A stretch of DNA of 64,000 bases from Rhodobacterales bacterium HKCCE2091 (lineage in GTDB: Bacteria > Pseudomonadota > Alphaproteobacteria > Rhodobacterales > Rhodobacteraceae). Each line of letters opens with the position of its first letter. Positions within the stretch are counted from its first letter, which is position 1. The position numbers and the translations under genes were made by a program. This document shows, one piece after another, positions 1 through 7,894 of the stretch. The notes under the pieces are model-generated. The model saw nothing but the letters and a program-made list of their open reading frames with translations, was not told the DNA's origin and did not search any database. Location of the stretch: the NCBI GenBank assembly GCA_015689685.1, contig WVSL01000010.1:78031-142030 (forward strand), in the 5' to 3' direction.

Positions 1-442
1 AGCTGGTCGGGATCAGCCCGAGGAAGTTGGCGAAGACGATGAACAGGAACAGCGTGAAGATGTACGGGAAGTAGGGCAGCGCGTCCTTGCCCGCGACGTC
101 CTCGACCATCTTGCGCACGAAGCCGTAGGCCAGTTCCGCGATCGACTGCACGCGGGACGGGATGATCGCGCGGCCGCGGGTGCCGAACACCATCAGGCCC
201 GCGATGCACAGGAGCCCGAGCGCCATCCAGAGCGTCGCGTTGGTCGGCGTGTACCAGTGGACCTCGCCGTGGCCGAACAGCGGCTCGACGATGAACTGGT
301 CCATCGGGTGGATCGCCAGCCCGCTTTCGTAGGGATCGACGACGCCGAGGATGAACAGGATCACCGCGGCGATGATGAGGATGTAGGCGATGGTCTTGCC
401 GCCGCCCCGCGTTTCCGTCCCGGTGTTCGGATCGTTCGCCAC
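1..442 (-). CDS. atpB: ATP synthase F0 subunit a (partial, 3' end off the left edge)
   Basis: Subunit a forms the stator half-channels for protons in the membrane sector of F0F1 ATP synthase. The visible 147 codons start at a GTG at 442-440 and run off the window before the C-terminal helices that carry the essential arginine. The N-terminal part shows a hydrophobic helix near residues 18-34, the subunit-a motif HPMDQF with the periplasmic stretch after it, a second helix near residues 72-87, and the family-typical [20 protein letters not shown] near the break. The gene starts only three bases after the atpI stop, so the two are translationally close and share the promoter upstream of atpI. 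The GTG start is chosen because it follows atpI directly and gives the usual N-terminus. Family assignment is firm. Confidence 0.95.
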   Translation of the reverse strand, partial: MANDPNTGTETRGGGKTIAYILIIAAVILFILGVVDPYESGLAIHPMDQFIVEPLFGHGEVHWYTPTNATLWMALGLLCIAGLMVFGTRGRAIIPSRVQSIAELAYGFVRKMVEDVAGKDALPYFPYIFTLFLFIVFANFLGLIPTS

Positions 443-445
443 GTC

Positions 446-778
446 TCAGTCCCCTTCGTCCCGCGGGGTGTCGTCCCCCGCCTGCTGCGCCTGGACCTCC
501 TTCGCCGAGCGGATCATCGTCTTGATCCCGGCCACGAAGCCCAGAATGGTGAAGATCAGCATCAGCCAGGGCGTGGAGCCCAGGAGGGCGTCGAGCCCGT
601 ATCCGATACCGAACCCGATCAGAAGACCGGCCACCAGTTCGATCACCATCCGCCAGGCAAGCTGCCCCTGGTTGATGGCGTCTCCCTTGGGATTGGGCCG
701 GTCCGCTTCCCCGGCCTTCAGCCGGGCAATCCGGTCCTCGAGCGCGCGGAGGCGGTCAGGATCGGGTTCTTCGGCCAT
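446..778 (-). CDS. atpI: AtpI, F0F1 ATP synthase assembly protein I
   Basis: AtpI is a small membrane protein encoded ahead of the F0 genes. In alphaproteobacteria it helps c-ring assembly, although it is usually not essential. The 110-aa product has a charged N-terminus with a short helical stretch, then two membrane helices (about residues 44-64 and 69-88) separated by a short glycine-rich turn, and an acidic tail. Length and layout match the AtpI/Ncl1 family. It is the first gene of the atp operon here, with atpB three bases behind it. A purine-rich AAGGGG stands shortly before the ATG. The sequence gives no sign of regulation beyond the upstream housekeeping-type promoter. Confidence 0.92.
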   Translation of the reverse strand: MAEEPDPDRLRALEDRIARLKAGEADRPNPKGDAINQGQLAWRMVIELVAGLLIGFGIGYGLDALLGSTPWLMLIFTILGFVAGIKTMIRSAKEVQAQQAGDDTPRDEGD

Positions 779-802
779 TTCAACCCCTTGGAGTTGGCGC
801 GG

Positions 803-831
803 ACGCTAGTTTCGCGGCACCGCAGAGTCAA
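803..831 (-). promoter_or_regulatory. Probable housekeeping promoter of the atpI-atpB operon
   Basis: On the minus strand there is a TTGACT (-35, 831-826), a 17-bp spacer and TAGCGT (-10, 808-803). Transcription would begin near 796, about 18 bases before the atpI ATG, leaving room for the AAGGGG ribosome binding site. The spacing and -35 box are close to ideal for sigma-70. The -10 is weaker. Confidence 0.6.
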
Positions 832-981
832 TGCGCTATCGACGCCGCCCGAGACGCATTCAACACGTTGTTTTGGTTATGTTTTCCGATGATGGCTCAA
901 GCCCGCGACAGCTTGCCTCCGGCGGAGGCATATTCAACCTTCCAGTTGATCTTTTCCGCGTCCCGCGCCAATGGCAGCGGC

Positions 982-1320
982 ATGACGGCGGATCTCAACA
1001 GCGTCTTCGCGGCCCTCGCGGACCCGACCCGGCGGGCGATCCTGTCGATGCTCCTGGAGGACGACATGGCCGTGACCGACGTGGCCGAACCGTTCGAGAT
1101 GTCGCTTGCCGCGATCTCCAAGCACCTCGCCATCCTCGCCGCGGCCGGGCTGATCGCGCAGGAAAAGCGCGGCCGGGTGAAGTGGTGCAAGCTGGAACCG
1201 GACGCGCTCAAGGCGGCGTCGGTCTGGATGCAGGGGTTCGGCCAGTTCGAACCGGTGAACCTCGACGCGTTCGAGGCCTTCCTGGAGCGCGAGTTCCGCG
1301 AGGAGGGTGGCGGGGACTGA
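982..1320 (+). CDS. ArsR-family winged-helix transcriptional regulator
   Basis: A 112-aa ArsR/SmtB-type repressor. The N-terminal LADPTRRAIL motif (residues 10-19) and the recognition helix region around AAISKHLAILAAAGLI are typical of the SdpR-like ArsR subgroup, which often pairs with a START/AHSA1 protein. No such partner is next to it. There are no obvious metal-binding cysteine pairs, so a metal sensor role is unlikely. The ATG at 982 was chosen because it directly precedes the conserved domain. An in-frame ATG at 868 would add 38 residues with no family match. The 53-codon frame at 1375 follows on the same strand and may be co-transcribed. Confidence 0.85.
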   Translation: MTADLNSVFAALADPTRRAILSMLLEDDMAVTDVAEPFEMSLAAISKHLAILAAAGLIAQEKRGRVKWCKLEPDALKAASVWMQGFGQFEPVNLDAFEAFLEREFREEGGGD

Positions 1321-1374
1321 ACCGGGGGCGGCGGCGGCACGACCCACGGGCGGACCTGCCAAGGGAGACCGACC

Positions 1375-1536
1375 ATGACCGCAGAACGCCATCCCCTGCC
1401 CCGCCATCCCCTGCCCCGACTGTCGCTGCCGCGCCTTGTCGGGACCGCGCTGATGCTCCTGAACCTCGGGCTCCACATGCCGGAGCCGCAGCCGGTCGCC
1501 ATCGACACCGCGCCCGCGCCGCTGGCCCGCCGCTAG
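1375..1536 (+). CDS. Possible 53-aa small protein downstream of the ArsR regulator
   Basis: An ATG with a good ribosome binding site (AAGGGAGA, 7-8 bases upstream) opens 53 codons. The product is basic, begins with two tandem copies of HPLPR, and has one short hydrophobic stretch (LVGTALMLLNLGL, about residues 21-33) followed by a proline/alanine-rich tail. It could be a small membrane-anchored peptide. I recognise no family. It ends convergent with the EamA transporter gene, overlapping it by four bases. The ribosome binding site is the main reason to believe it; the low-complexity composition argues for caution. Confidence 0.4.
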   Translation: MTAERHPLPRHPLPRLSLPRLVGTALMLLNLGLHMPEPQPVAIDTAPAPLARR

Positions 1537-2471
1537 CGCCCCGCGTGCCCCGGCGCCGCCGCCGGGCGGTGCGCGGGTTCGTCCTTCAGGAGCAGCACCA
1601 GCGCCACCACGGTCAGCGCGACGCCCGCGAGGATCAGGACCGGCGGCACCCCGTCGCCGAGCGCGATCATCCAGAGCGCGACCCAGGACGGCACCAGGTA
1701 GGTATAGGCCATCACCTTCGACGACGGCAGCCGCATCGCCGCGAACTGGAGCAGCAGGACCGTCACCGAGGTCGCCATGAAGGCGGTGTAGAACATCGTC
1801 ACCCAGACCAGCGGCCGCGCCCCCGCGAAGTCGAACGACACCAGCCCCGGCGCGCCCCAGACCATCAGGATCAGGGTCGCCGCCGTCAGCGTGCCGAGGG
1901 TGAAGCCGAGGATCGGCTCGCCCCGGTTCAGGAGCCGCACGGCCGGTGTGTAGGCGGCATGCGCGATGCAGCCGAGAAAGAAGATCGCCTCGCCCCGCCC
2001 GATCTCGAACGCGATCAGCGCGTCGATGTCGGCGCGGAAGATTACCCAGAGCGCTCCCGCCGCGCCGATGGCCAGCGCCAGCGCGATCCGGGGCGTGGTG
2101 ACCTGCCGAAGCATGAACCAGCCGAACACGGCGGACATGACCGGGGTGAGGGTGAAGACGGCGGCCGAGGAGACTGGCGGCGCGGTCTTGAGCCCCTCGA
2201 ACATCGCGACGAAGTAGGCGGCGTAGAGCCCGCCGAGCACGAGGTAGCGCCAGGGCGCGCGGAACGTGCCCTTCGCCACCCCGCCACGCACCAGCACGAT
2301 CCCCGCCACGACGCCGGTGGACAGGGTGAAGCGCATCGCGTTGAAGGCGGCGGGGTCGACCTCGTTCGCGATCCGTCCGCCGAGCGCGAAGGACCCGGCC
2401 ACCAGCCCCGAGAAGGCGAGCATCGCGAGATGCCCGCCGAGCGGGCCGGACAGCGCGCCGGGGCGGGTCAT
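1533..2471 (-). CDS. DMT-superfamily transporter with EamA domains
   Basis: A 312-aa inner-membrane protein with about ten hydrophobic helices in two homologous halves, as in the drug/metabolite transporter superfamily (EamA). Typical marks are the early FALGGRIANEVDPAAFNAMRF region and the second-half ending with AYTYLVPSWVALW, close to the PV..LLG-type motif of EamA proteins. The substrate cannot be told from sequence; amino-acid or metabolite export is the usual role. The ATG at 2471 overlaps the stop of the LysR-type gene by four bases, so the two form a translationally coupled pair and the regulator probably controls the transporter. The longer open frame upstream is an overlap with lysR and is not used. 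Confidence 0.9.
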   Translation of the reverse strand: MTRPGALSGPLGGHLAMLAFSGLVAGSFALGGRIANEVDPAAFNAMRFTLSTGVVAGIVLVRGGVAKGTFRAPWRYLVLGGLYAAYFVAMFEGLKTAPPVSSAAVFTLTPVMSAVFGWFMLRQVTTPRIALALAIGAAGALWVIFRADIDALIAFEIGRGEAIFFLGCIAHAAYTPAVRLLNRGEPILGFTLGTLTAATLILMVWGAPGLVSFDFAGARPLVWVTMFYTAFMATSVTVLLLQFAAMRLPSSKVMAYTYLVPSWVALWMIALGDGVPPVLILAGVALTVVALVLLLKDEPAHRPAAAPGHAGR

Positions 2472-3355
2472 GTCCGTTGCGGCCAGGATTTCACCTCGTC
2501 CTTCAGGAACCGCACGAAGGTCTGCACCTTGGCGGTGCGGTGCAGGTCCATGTGGGTCACCAGCCAGATCTTGGAATCCCATTCCTCGCGGCATTCCATC
2601 ATCTCGACCAGGCCGTCGCCGTCGTGGCGGTCCCAGCTTCCGACGAAGCCGATGCCGATGCCCGCCATGATCGCGTCCTTGGCCTCGCGCATCTCGTCGG
2701 TGCGGAACACGATGGCGGTCTCGGGGACGGTGTCGTTCAGCCAGCGATGGATCGGGGCACGCGGGTTGTCGACAGCGGCACCGACGTAGCGGTGCCTGGC
2801 GATCGTGTCGGGCGTAAGCATCCCGTAGCGGTCGACGTAACTCTGGTGTGCGACGAACTGGACCGAGCGGGTGAACAGCGGCTGCACCACGTTGTCGGGC
2901 TGGTCCGGCAGCTTGCCCGCGCGGATCGCGACATGGGCCTCGCCGTATTCCAGCCGGAACAGCCGCGCGTCCGAGATCAGGCGCACGCGGACCTCGCGGT
3001 GGATGTCCTGGAACCGCGCGATGGTCGGGATGATGAGCTGCGACAGGGATTCCAGCGAGGTCACGATCAGCTCGCCCGTCACCTCGTCGCCCCGGCCCTT
3101 GATCCGCCCGGCAAGCTGCGTGAACTGGTCGTCCGCCGAGGCCGCGACCGACAGGAGATCCTGCCCGGCCTCGGTCGCGGTGTAGCCGCGGGCATGGCGC
3201 TGGAACAGCTTCGCGCCGAGCCGGCCTTCCAGCGCGTCGATGTGGCGGATGACGGTGGCGTGGTGAACGCCGAGCACTTCGGCAGCCCCGGAAACCGTGC
3301 CGAGCCGTGCGACCTGGTAGGCGGTGCGGATCTCGTCCCAGTGATCGAATGACAT
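2468..3355 (-). CDS. LysR-family transcriptional regulator
   Basis: A 295-aa LysR-type regulator. The N-terminal winged helix-turn-helix covers residues 5-65 (GTVSGAAEVLGVHHATVIRH, then the IDALEGRLGAKLFQR wing), followed by a substrate-binding domain of the periplasmic-binding-protein fold. The start at 3355 gives the canonical LysR N-terminus. It is coupled to the EamA transporter by an ATGA overlap. Upstream, separated by 131 bp, a divergent gene at 3487 begins, so the shared spacer may carry the LysR operator. The effector is unknown. Confidence 0.92.
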   Translation of the reverse strand: MSFDHWDEIRTAYQVARLGTVSGAAEVLGVHHATVIRHIDALEGRLGAKLFQRHARGYTATEAGQDLLSVAASADDQFTQLAGRIKGRGDEVTGELIVTSLESLSQLIIPTIARFQDIHREVRVRLISDARLFRLEYGEAHVAIRAGKLPDQPDNVVQPLFTRSVQFVAHQSYVDRYGMLTPDTIARHRYVGAAVDNPRAPIHRWLNDTVPETAIVFRTDEMREAKDAIMAGIGIGFVGSWDRHDGDGLVEMMECREEWDSKIWLVTHMDLHRTAKVQTFVRFLKDEVKSWPQRT

Positions 3356-3486
3356 CTCGTGCGCGCGCTCTTGCCCGGACGACTTGTGCGCCCCTGAACG
3401 AAGTTGCGCCACTATCTCCATAAGCTGTTCACTGCCGCAAGGGCAAAACCGACCGCGCTTGACGCAGGGGCAGATCGAGCCGCAGC

Positions 3487-4104
3487 ATGTCCGGCACCAT
3501 GTCCGCACCGCGACGCACCCCCTGCCCGCCCGGACGCCGGTCGCGGATCGCGGCGGCCGCAGTGGCGGCCCTTTGCTGCGCCCTGCAGGCGGTCCCGGCC
3601 GCCATCGCACCCGCGCGGGCCGAGGTGCTGGTGCAGGCCAGCCCCGCGCGGCATTGCCGGATCGATTTCACGGTGGAGGTCACACAGGGCGTCGGCTTCA
3701 TCCGACCCGGCACCCGGCTCGACGGGCATACCGATTTCACCACCAACCGCAGCTTCCGGCAGGACGACGGCACCATCGCCCATCTCGCCACCGGGCGGAT
3801 GAACCTCGGCGAGGACATCAGCGGGCCGGTCTGGACGCTCATCACCACCGCGCGGGACTTCTCGCCCGATTTCGTCGGGATCTATGCCGAAGACGTGACC
3901 GGGCTCAGCTTCGCGGGCACGGATTTCGAAGGGCCGATGTCGCTGAACCTGTTCGGCGATCCCGGCACCCGGCCCGAGCCGGTGCCGCCGGTAACGCAGG
4001 CGGAATGGGATGCGCTGGCGTTGCGCCGGTCGTTCCAGTTGTCGGGCGGGGGCGGCGACATGCTGGCCGGGAACGTGGTGCGCTTCGTCGCGGATTGCGG
4101 CTGA
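3487..4104 (+). CDS. Exported protein of unknown function
   Basis: A 205-aa protein with a clear Sec signal: basic start, hydrophobic AAAAVAALCCALQAVPAAIA core (about residues 22-41) and a likely cleavage after ARA. The mature part has one cysteine near its start and one near its end, which could pair as a disulfide, and is otherwise a beta-rich sequence with no catalytic motif I know. The ATG at 3487 is used; the ATG at 3499 would shorten only the basic N-terminus. It is divergent from the lysR gene. Function unknown. Confidence 0.75.
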   Translation: MSGTMSAPRRTPCPPGRRSRIAAAAVAALCCALQAVPAAIAPARAEVLVQASPARHCRIDFTVEVTQGVGFIRPGTRLDGHTDFTTNRSFRQDDGTIAHLATGRMNLGEDISGPVWTLITTARDFSPDFVGIYAEDVTGLSFAGTDFEGPMSLNLFGDPGTRPEPVPPVTQAEWDALALRRSFQLSGGGGDMLAGNVVRFVADCG

Positions 4105-4219
4105 CGGTCAAGGGGAAAAGCCCGCGGACTCTCCCTCCGGGTCAGGGAAACCGGCAGTGGCCATGCCCGCGGGCCGTGTTAGGCTTCCCCCACGTCATAC
4201 CAGATATTGTGGAGTTCCC

Positions 4220-4933
4220 ATGAAAGCCATTTTCAACGCCGCCCTCGGGCTGGCCCTGTCCTGCGCGGGATTTGCCGCCTATGCCGTTCCGGTGCCGCTG
4301 ATCGCCGGGACCAGCGTCGACCCGACGGACTACGAGGCCGCGGAGGTTCTCGCCGGCGATCCGGACTGGTTCGGCACCGTGCTCGCCACCGGCACCGCGA
4401 CCGCCAACCGGACCCGCGACGGCTTCGACGGGTTCGAGGTGATCGCCGGGCTCTACAACGTCGATGCCTTCGTCGACTGGACCGTGTCCGAGGCGACCAA
4501 CGGCCAGTTCGTCTTCGCGTACGACTTCAGCGGCGTCGATAACGTGGGCGCGGGGATCAACGGCGTGCTGAACTTCATGCTGTCGGGGTTCGCGGGCTAC
4601 GACGTGTCGCTGGCCTGGACCGGCCCGGCCTTTCCCTACATCCCGGTCGTGGATTTCTCGGCCGACGGCGACACGCTCGGCGTCGGGTTCTACGACCCGA
4701 CCGACGTGCTGTTCGGCGGGATCGAGACGCTGCTCCTGTCGGTCGACGCCCCGGCCTTCCGGCTGAACGGGACCGGGTCGGCAGGCATCACGCTCGACAC
4801 CTTCGGGACCGGGCAGGTTGCGCTGTCCGGGCCGCTGCCCACGCCGTCGGCGGTGCCGCTGCCCGCGGGCGGACTGCTGCTGCTTGGCGGGCTCGGCGGG
4901 ATCGCCGTCCTGCGCCGCCGCGCCCGGACCTGA
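4220..4933 (+). CDS. VPLPA-CTERM exported surface protein
   Basis: A 237-aa protein with an N-terminal signal peptide (about residues 1-23, ending AAYA) and a C-terminal sorting tail: VPLPAGG, a 13-residue hydrophobic stretch rich in leucine and glycine, then RRRART. That is the VPLPA-CTERM variant of PEP-CTERM signals, found in Rhodobacteraceae and processed by an exosortase-type enzyme with rhombosortase-like logic. The middle is low in lysine and cysteine and rich in Asp, Gly, Thr and aromatic residues, as expected for an exported beta-protein. No exosortase gene lies in the window. A GTTAGGCT box 28-35 bases upstream may be its -10 region. Sorting assignment is good; function of the mature part is unknown. 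Confidence 0.9.
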   Translation: MKAIFNAALGLALSCAGFAAYAVPVPLIAGTSVDPTDYEAAEVLAGDPDWFGTVLATGTATANRTRDGFDGFEVIAGLYNVDAFVDWTVSEATNGQFVFAYDFSGVDNVGAGINGVLNFMLSGFAGYDVSLAWTGPAFPYIPVVDFSADGDTLGVGFYDPTDVLFGGIETLLLSVDAPAFRLNGTGSAGITLDTFGTGQVALSGPLPTPSAVPLPAGGLLLLGGLGGIAVLRRRART

Positions 4934-4947
4934 CGCGCGCGGCCTGC

Positions 4948-4970
4948 GCGGGGGCCCGGCCGGCCCCCGC
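4948..4970 (+). terminator. GC hairpin after the VPLPA-CTERM gene
   Basis: Perfect 9-bp inverted repeat (GCGGGGGCC / GGCCCCCGC) with a five-base loop, 14 bp after the stop codon. There is no T-run, so it is a pause or processing hairpin rather than a textbook terminator. The remaining sequence to ffh (about 150 bp) is CG-rich without clear features until the ffh promoter. Confidence 0.4.
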
Positions 4971-5124
4971 CCCCCCGCCGCCGCCGCCCCGGCCCCACAC
5001 GTCTTGACTCGCGGGCCGTCCGTCTGTAGGCGAGCGGCCACATATCCGGAACAGCGCCAGCTTTCCGGTCCTGTTCCGACAACAGGATCGCCCCCCGTCA
5101 GCGAAGCTTCGCCCACGGGGGCCG

Positions 5125-5153
5125 TTGGCGTTATCCGGGTCGCCCCTTACGTT
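5125..5153 (+). promoter_or_regulatory. Probable promoter of ffh
   Basis: TTGGCG (5125-5130), 17-bp spacer, TACGTT (5148-5153). Start of transcription would fall near 5160, about 30 bases before the ffh ATG, with GAAGGGGCC as ribosome binding site. Confidence 0.4.
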
Positions 5154-5188
5154 CGGGGGCATCCGACGCAACCGAAGGGGCCGCGCCC

Positions 5189-6706
5189 ATGTTCGAGAAC
5201 CTCTCAGAACGCCTGTCCGGCGTGTTCGACCGGCTCACCAAGCAGGGTGCGCTGAGCGAGGACGACGTGCGCACCGCGATGCGCGAGGTGCGGGTGGCGC
5301 TGCTCGAGGCCGACGTCTCGCTGCCGGTCGCGCGCGACTTCATCAAGGCGGTCGAGAAGAAGGCGACGGGCGCCGCGGTTACGAAGTCCGTCACCCCCGG
5401 CCAGCAGGTCGTGAAGATCGTCCACGACGAGCTGGTCGCCACGCTGACCGGCGACGCCGACCCCGGCAAGCTCAAGATCGACAACCCGCCCGCGCCGATC
5501 CTGATGGTCGGCCTGCAGGGCTCGGGCAAGACCACCACCACCGCGAAGCTCGCCAAGCGGTTGAAGGACCGCGAGGGCAAGCGGGTGCTGATGGCCTCGC
5601 TCGACACCAACCGCCCGGCCGCGATGGAACAGCTCGCCATCCTCGGCGCGCAGATCGGCGTCGACACCCTGCCGATCGTGCAGGGCGAGGACCCGGTCCA
5701 GATCGCGAAACGCGCCAAGACCCAGGCGAGCCTCGGCGGCTACGACGTCTACATGCTCGACACCGCCGGCCGGCTCCACATCGACCAGGACCTGATCGCC
5801 CAGGCCGCCGCCGTCCGTGACGTGGCCAACCCGCGCGAGACGCTGCTCGTGGTCGACGGCCTCACCGGCCAGGACGCGGTCAACGTCGCCACGGAATTCG
5901 ACGACAAGATCGGCGTGTCCGGCGTGGTCCTGACCCGGATGGACGGCGACGGGCGCGGCGGCGCCGCCCTGTCCATGCGCGCCGTCACCGGCAAGCCGAT
6001 CCGCTTCGTCGGTCTCGGCGAGAAGATGGACGCGCTGGAAACCTTCGAGCCCGAGCGCATCGCCGGCCGCATCCTCGGCATGGGCGACATCGTTGCGCTG
6101 GTGGAGAAGGCGCAGGAGACGCTCGAGGCCGAACAGGCCGAGCGCATGATGAAGCGCTTCCAGAAGGGTCAGTTCAACATGAACGACCTCCGCAACCAGA
6201 TGGAGCAGATGCTCAAGATGGGCGGCATGGAAGGCATGATGTCGATGATGCCCGGCATGGGGAAGATGCAGAAGCAGCTCGACGAGGCCGGCTTCGACGA
6301 CAAGGTGATCCGCCGACAGATCGCGCTGATCCAGTCGATGACGAAGAAGGAACGCGCCAATCCGGGCCTGTTGCAGGCCAGCCGCAAGAAGCGCATCGCG
6401 GCGGGTGCCGGGCAGGACGTGTCGGAGCTGAACAAGCTTCTGAAGATGCACCGCCAGATGGCCGACGCGATGAAGAAGCTCGGCAAGATGGGCAAGAAGG
6501 GCCTGATGCGGCAGGGGCTCGGCGCACTGCTCGGCAAGGGCGGCGGCGCGGGGATGCCCGGCATGGGCGGCATGGGCGGGATGGACCCCAAGGCCGTCGA
6601 GGAAGCCGCGAAGGCCATGGGCGCCAACCCGGGCGCGGGCAACCTGCCCGGCCTCGGCGGCGGCGCGCTGCCGCCGGGCCTGTCCGGCTTCGGGAAGAAG
6701 AAGTGA
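5189..6706 (+). CDS. ffh: Signal recognition particle protein Ffh (SRP54)
   Basis: Ffh binds SRP RNA and signal peptides and, with FtsY, delivers nascent membrane proteins to the translocon. The 505-aa product has the N domain (residues 1-85), the G domain with P-loop GLQGSGKT (108-115), DTAGRLH (about 191-197) and TRMDGDGRGGA, and a methionine-rich M domain from about residue 320. The C-terminus is extended by a Gly/Met-rich low-complexity tail ending GKKK. Length is slightly above the usual 450-500. It heads the ffh-rpsP-rimM-trmD-rplS gene string that is conserved in alphaproteobacteria. Downstream, its TGA overlaps the ATG of a 24-codon frame that in turn overlaps the first acetyltransferase gene. 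Confidence 0.98.
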   Translation: MFENLSERLSGVFDRLTKQGALSEDDVRTAMREVRVALLEADVSLPVARDFIKAVEKKATGAAVTKSVTPGQQVVKIVHDELVATLTGDADPGKLKIDNPPAPILMVGLQGSGKTTTTAKLAKRLKDREGKRVLMASLDTNRPAAMEQLAILGAQIGVDTLPIVQGEDPVQIAKRAKTQASLGGYDVYMLDTAGRLHIDQDLIAQAAAVRDVANPRETLLVVDGLTGQDAVNVATEFDDKIGVSGVVLTRMDGDGRGGAALSMRAVTGKPIRFVGLGEKMDALETFEPERIAGRILGMGDIVALVEKAQETLEAEQAERMMKRFQKGQFNMNDLRNQMEQMLKMGGMEGMMSMMPGMGKMQKQLDEAGFDDKVIRRQIALIQSMTKKERANPGLLQASRKKRIAAGAGQDVSELNKLLKMHRQMADAMKKLGKMGKKGLMRQGLGALLGKGGGAGMPGMGGMGGMDPKAVEEAAKAMGANPGAGNLPGLGGGALPPGLSGFGKKK

Positions 6707-6780
6707 TGACCGCCCGCCCCGCCCGATACCCGTTCGACCGGGACAGGCTGGCCGCGCAGGGCGCGGGGGCCGCCGCATGA
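6706..6780 (+). CDS. 24-codon mini-ORF bridging ffh and the first GNAT gene
   Basis: The ATG overlaps the ffh stop (TGATG) and the TGA overlaps the next gene's ATG (ATGA), so ribosomes can pass from ffh to the acetyltransferase through this frame. The 24-aa product is Arg/Ala-rich and resembles nothing. It begins MTAR, as does the second acetyltransferase at 7352, so it may be a decayed gene start or simply a coupling device. There is no direct evidence that the peptide itself has a function. Confidence 0.35.
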   Translation: MTARPARYPFDRDRLAAQGAGAAA

Positions 6781-7355
6781 CCCGCATCCCCCGCTGCACC
6801 GAGGCCCCGACCGGCCCCGCGGCCGAGGCCGCCGCCCGCCACCGCGCGGGCCTGCCGGTGCTGGAAACCGCGCGGCTCCGCCTGCGCATTCCCACGATGG
6901 ACGACCTGCCGGTCTGGACCAGTCTCTACGTAGCGCATTTCGACGAACGGAACGGCGGCGCGGAACGGGCGTGGGAGGAGTTCAACTACTACACCGCAGG
7001 CTGGCTGCTGCACGGCCACGGCATGTGGTGCGTGGAGCGCAAGTCGGACGGCGCGGCGATCGGCTTCGTGCTGCTCGGCCTCGAATGGTCCGACGACGAG
7101 CCGGAGCTCGGCTACATGCTCGTCGACGCCGCGCAGGGCCAGGGCTTCGCCACCGAGGCGGTGACGGCGGCGCGGGACCACGCGATGGCCCTGTTCGGCC
7201 CCGGCGGCTTCGTCAGCTACATCGATCCCGACAACGCGGCGTCCGAGGCGATGGCGACCCGGCTCGGCGCCGAGCGCGACCGCGCCGAGGAAGCGCGCGT
7301 GCTGAAGGAAGAAGGCGAAGACGTCCACATCTGGCGCCACGGAGTTCCCGCATGA
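6777..7355 (+). CDS. GNAT-family N-acetyltransferase (RimJ/RimL type), copy 1
   Basis: A 192-aa acetyl-CoA-dependent acyltransferase of the RimJ/RimL branch. The family start VLETARLRLRIPTMDDLPVW is at residues 23-42, and the acetyl-CoA loop region reads ELGYMLVDAAQGQGFATEAV, with the usual YIDPDNAASEAMATRLG near the end. The substrate may be a protein N-terminus, an amino acid or a drug; sequence does not decide. It is the first of three tandem, ATGA-overlapping paralogues between ffh and chorismate mutase. Its N-terminal 22 residues before the conserved domain are longer than in the other two. Confidence 0.9.
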   Translation: MTRIPRCTEAPTGPAAEAAARHRAGLPVLETARLRLRIPTMDDLPVWTSLYVAHFDERNGGAERAWEEFNYYTAGWLLHGHGMWCVERKSDGAAIGFVLLGLEWSDDEPELGYMLVDAAQGQGFATEAVTAARDHAMALFGPGGFVSYIDPDNAASEAMATRLGAERDRAEEARVLKEEGEDVHIWRHGVPA

Positions 7356-7894
7356 CCGCCCGCCTCGCCGATACCCCGGTGCTGACGACCGAGCGGCTGA
7401 CCATCCGCGCGCCCGAGGCGTCGGACATCGACGCCTTCATCGCCTTCGCCACCCACGAACGCGCGCGCTTCATCGGCGGCGGGGCCGAGACGACGCCGGG
7501 GCAGGCCTGGCGCATCTTCGCGATCCTGTCGGGGCACTGGCACCTGCGCGGCTACGGCACCTTCGTCTACGCCGAGCGCGGCACCGGGCGGCCGATCGGC
7601 TCCGCCGGGCCGTGGCACCCCGGCAACTGGCCGGAGCAGGAGCTTGGCTGGACCGTCTGGGGCGCGGGCGACGAGGGCCGGGGCTACGCGCACGAGGCGA
7701 TGCTGGCGATCCGCGACCACGCCTTCGGGGCGCTCGGCTGGACCACGGCGGTCAGCTACATCGACCCGGCCAACACCCGCTCCATCGCGCTGGCCGAACG
7801 GCTCGGCTGCACGCTCGACCCCGATGCGCCGGTGCCCTACTCGGACGAACCCACGCTGGTCTACCGCCACCCCGCGCCGGGGACCGCGGCATGA
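7352..7894 (+). CDS. GNAT-family N-acetyltransferase (RimJ/RimL type), copy 2
   Basis: A 180-aa paralogue of its two neighbours. LTTERLTIRAPEASDIDAF opens the domain; ELGWTVWGAGDEGRGYAHEA is the acetyl-CoA-binding region (pyrophosphate loop G-x-G-R-G-Y-A) and SYIDPANTRSIALAERLG closes it. It shares long identical stretches with copy 3 (LTTERLT, RGYG, DPANTRS), so those two are the more recent duplicates. The ATG overlaps the stop of copy 1 and the TGA overlaps the start of copy 3. Specific substrate unknown. Confidence 0.9.
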   Translation: MTARLADTPVLTTERLTIRAPEASDIDAFIAFATHERARFIGGGAETTPGQAWRIFAILSGHWHLRGYGTFVYAERGTGRPIGSAGPWHPGNWPEQELGWTVWGAGDEGRGYAHEAMLAIRDHAFGALGWTTAVSYIDPANTRSIALAERLGCTLDPDAPVPYSDEPTLVYRHPAPGTAA

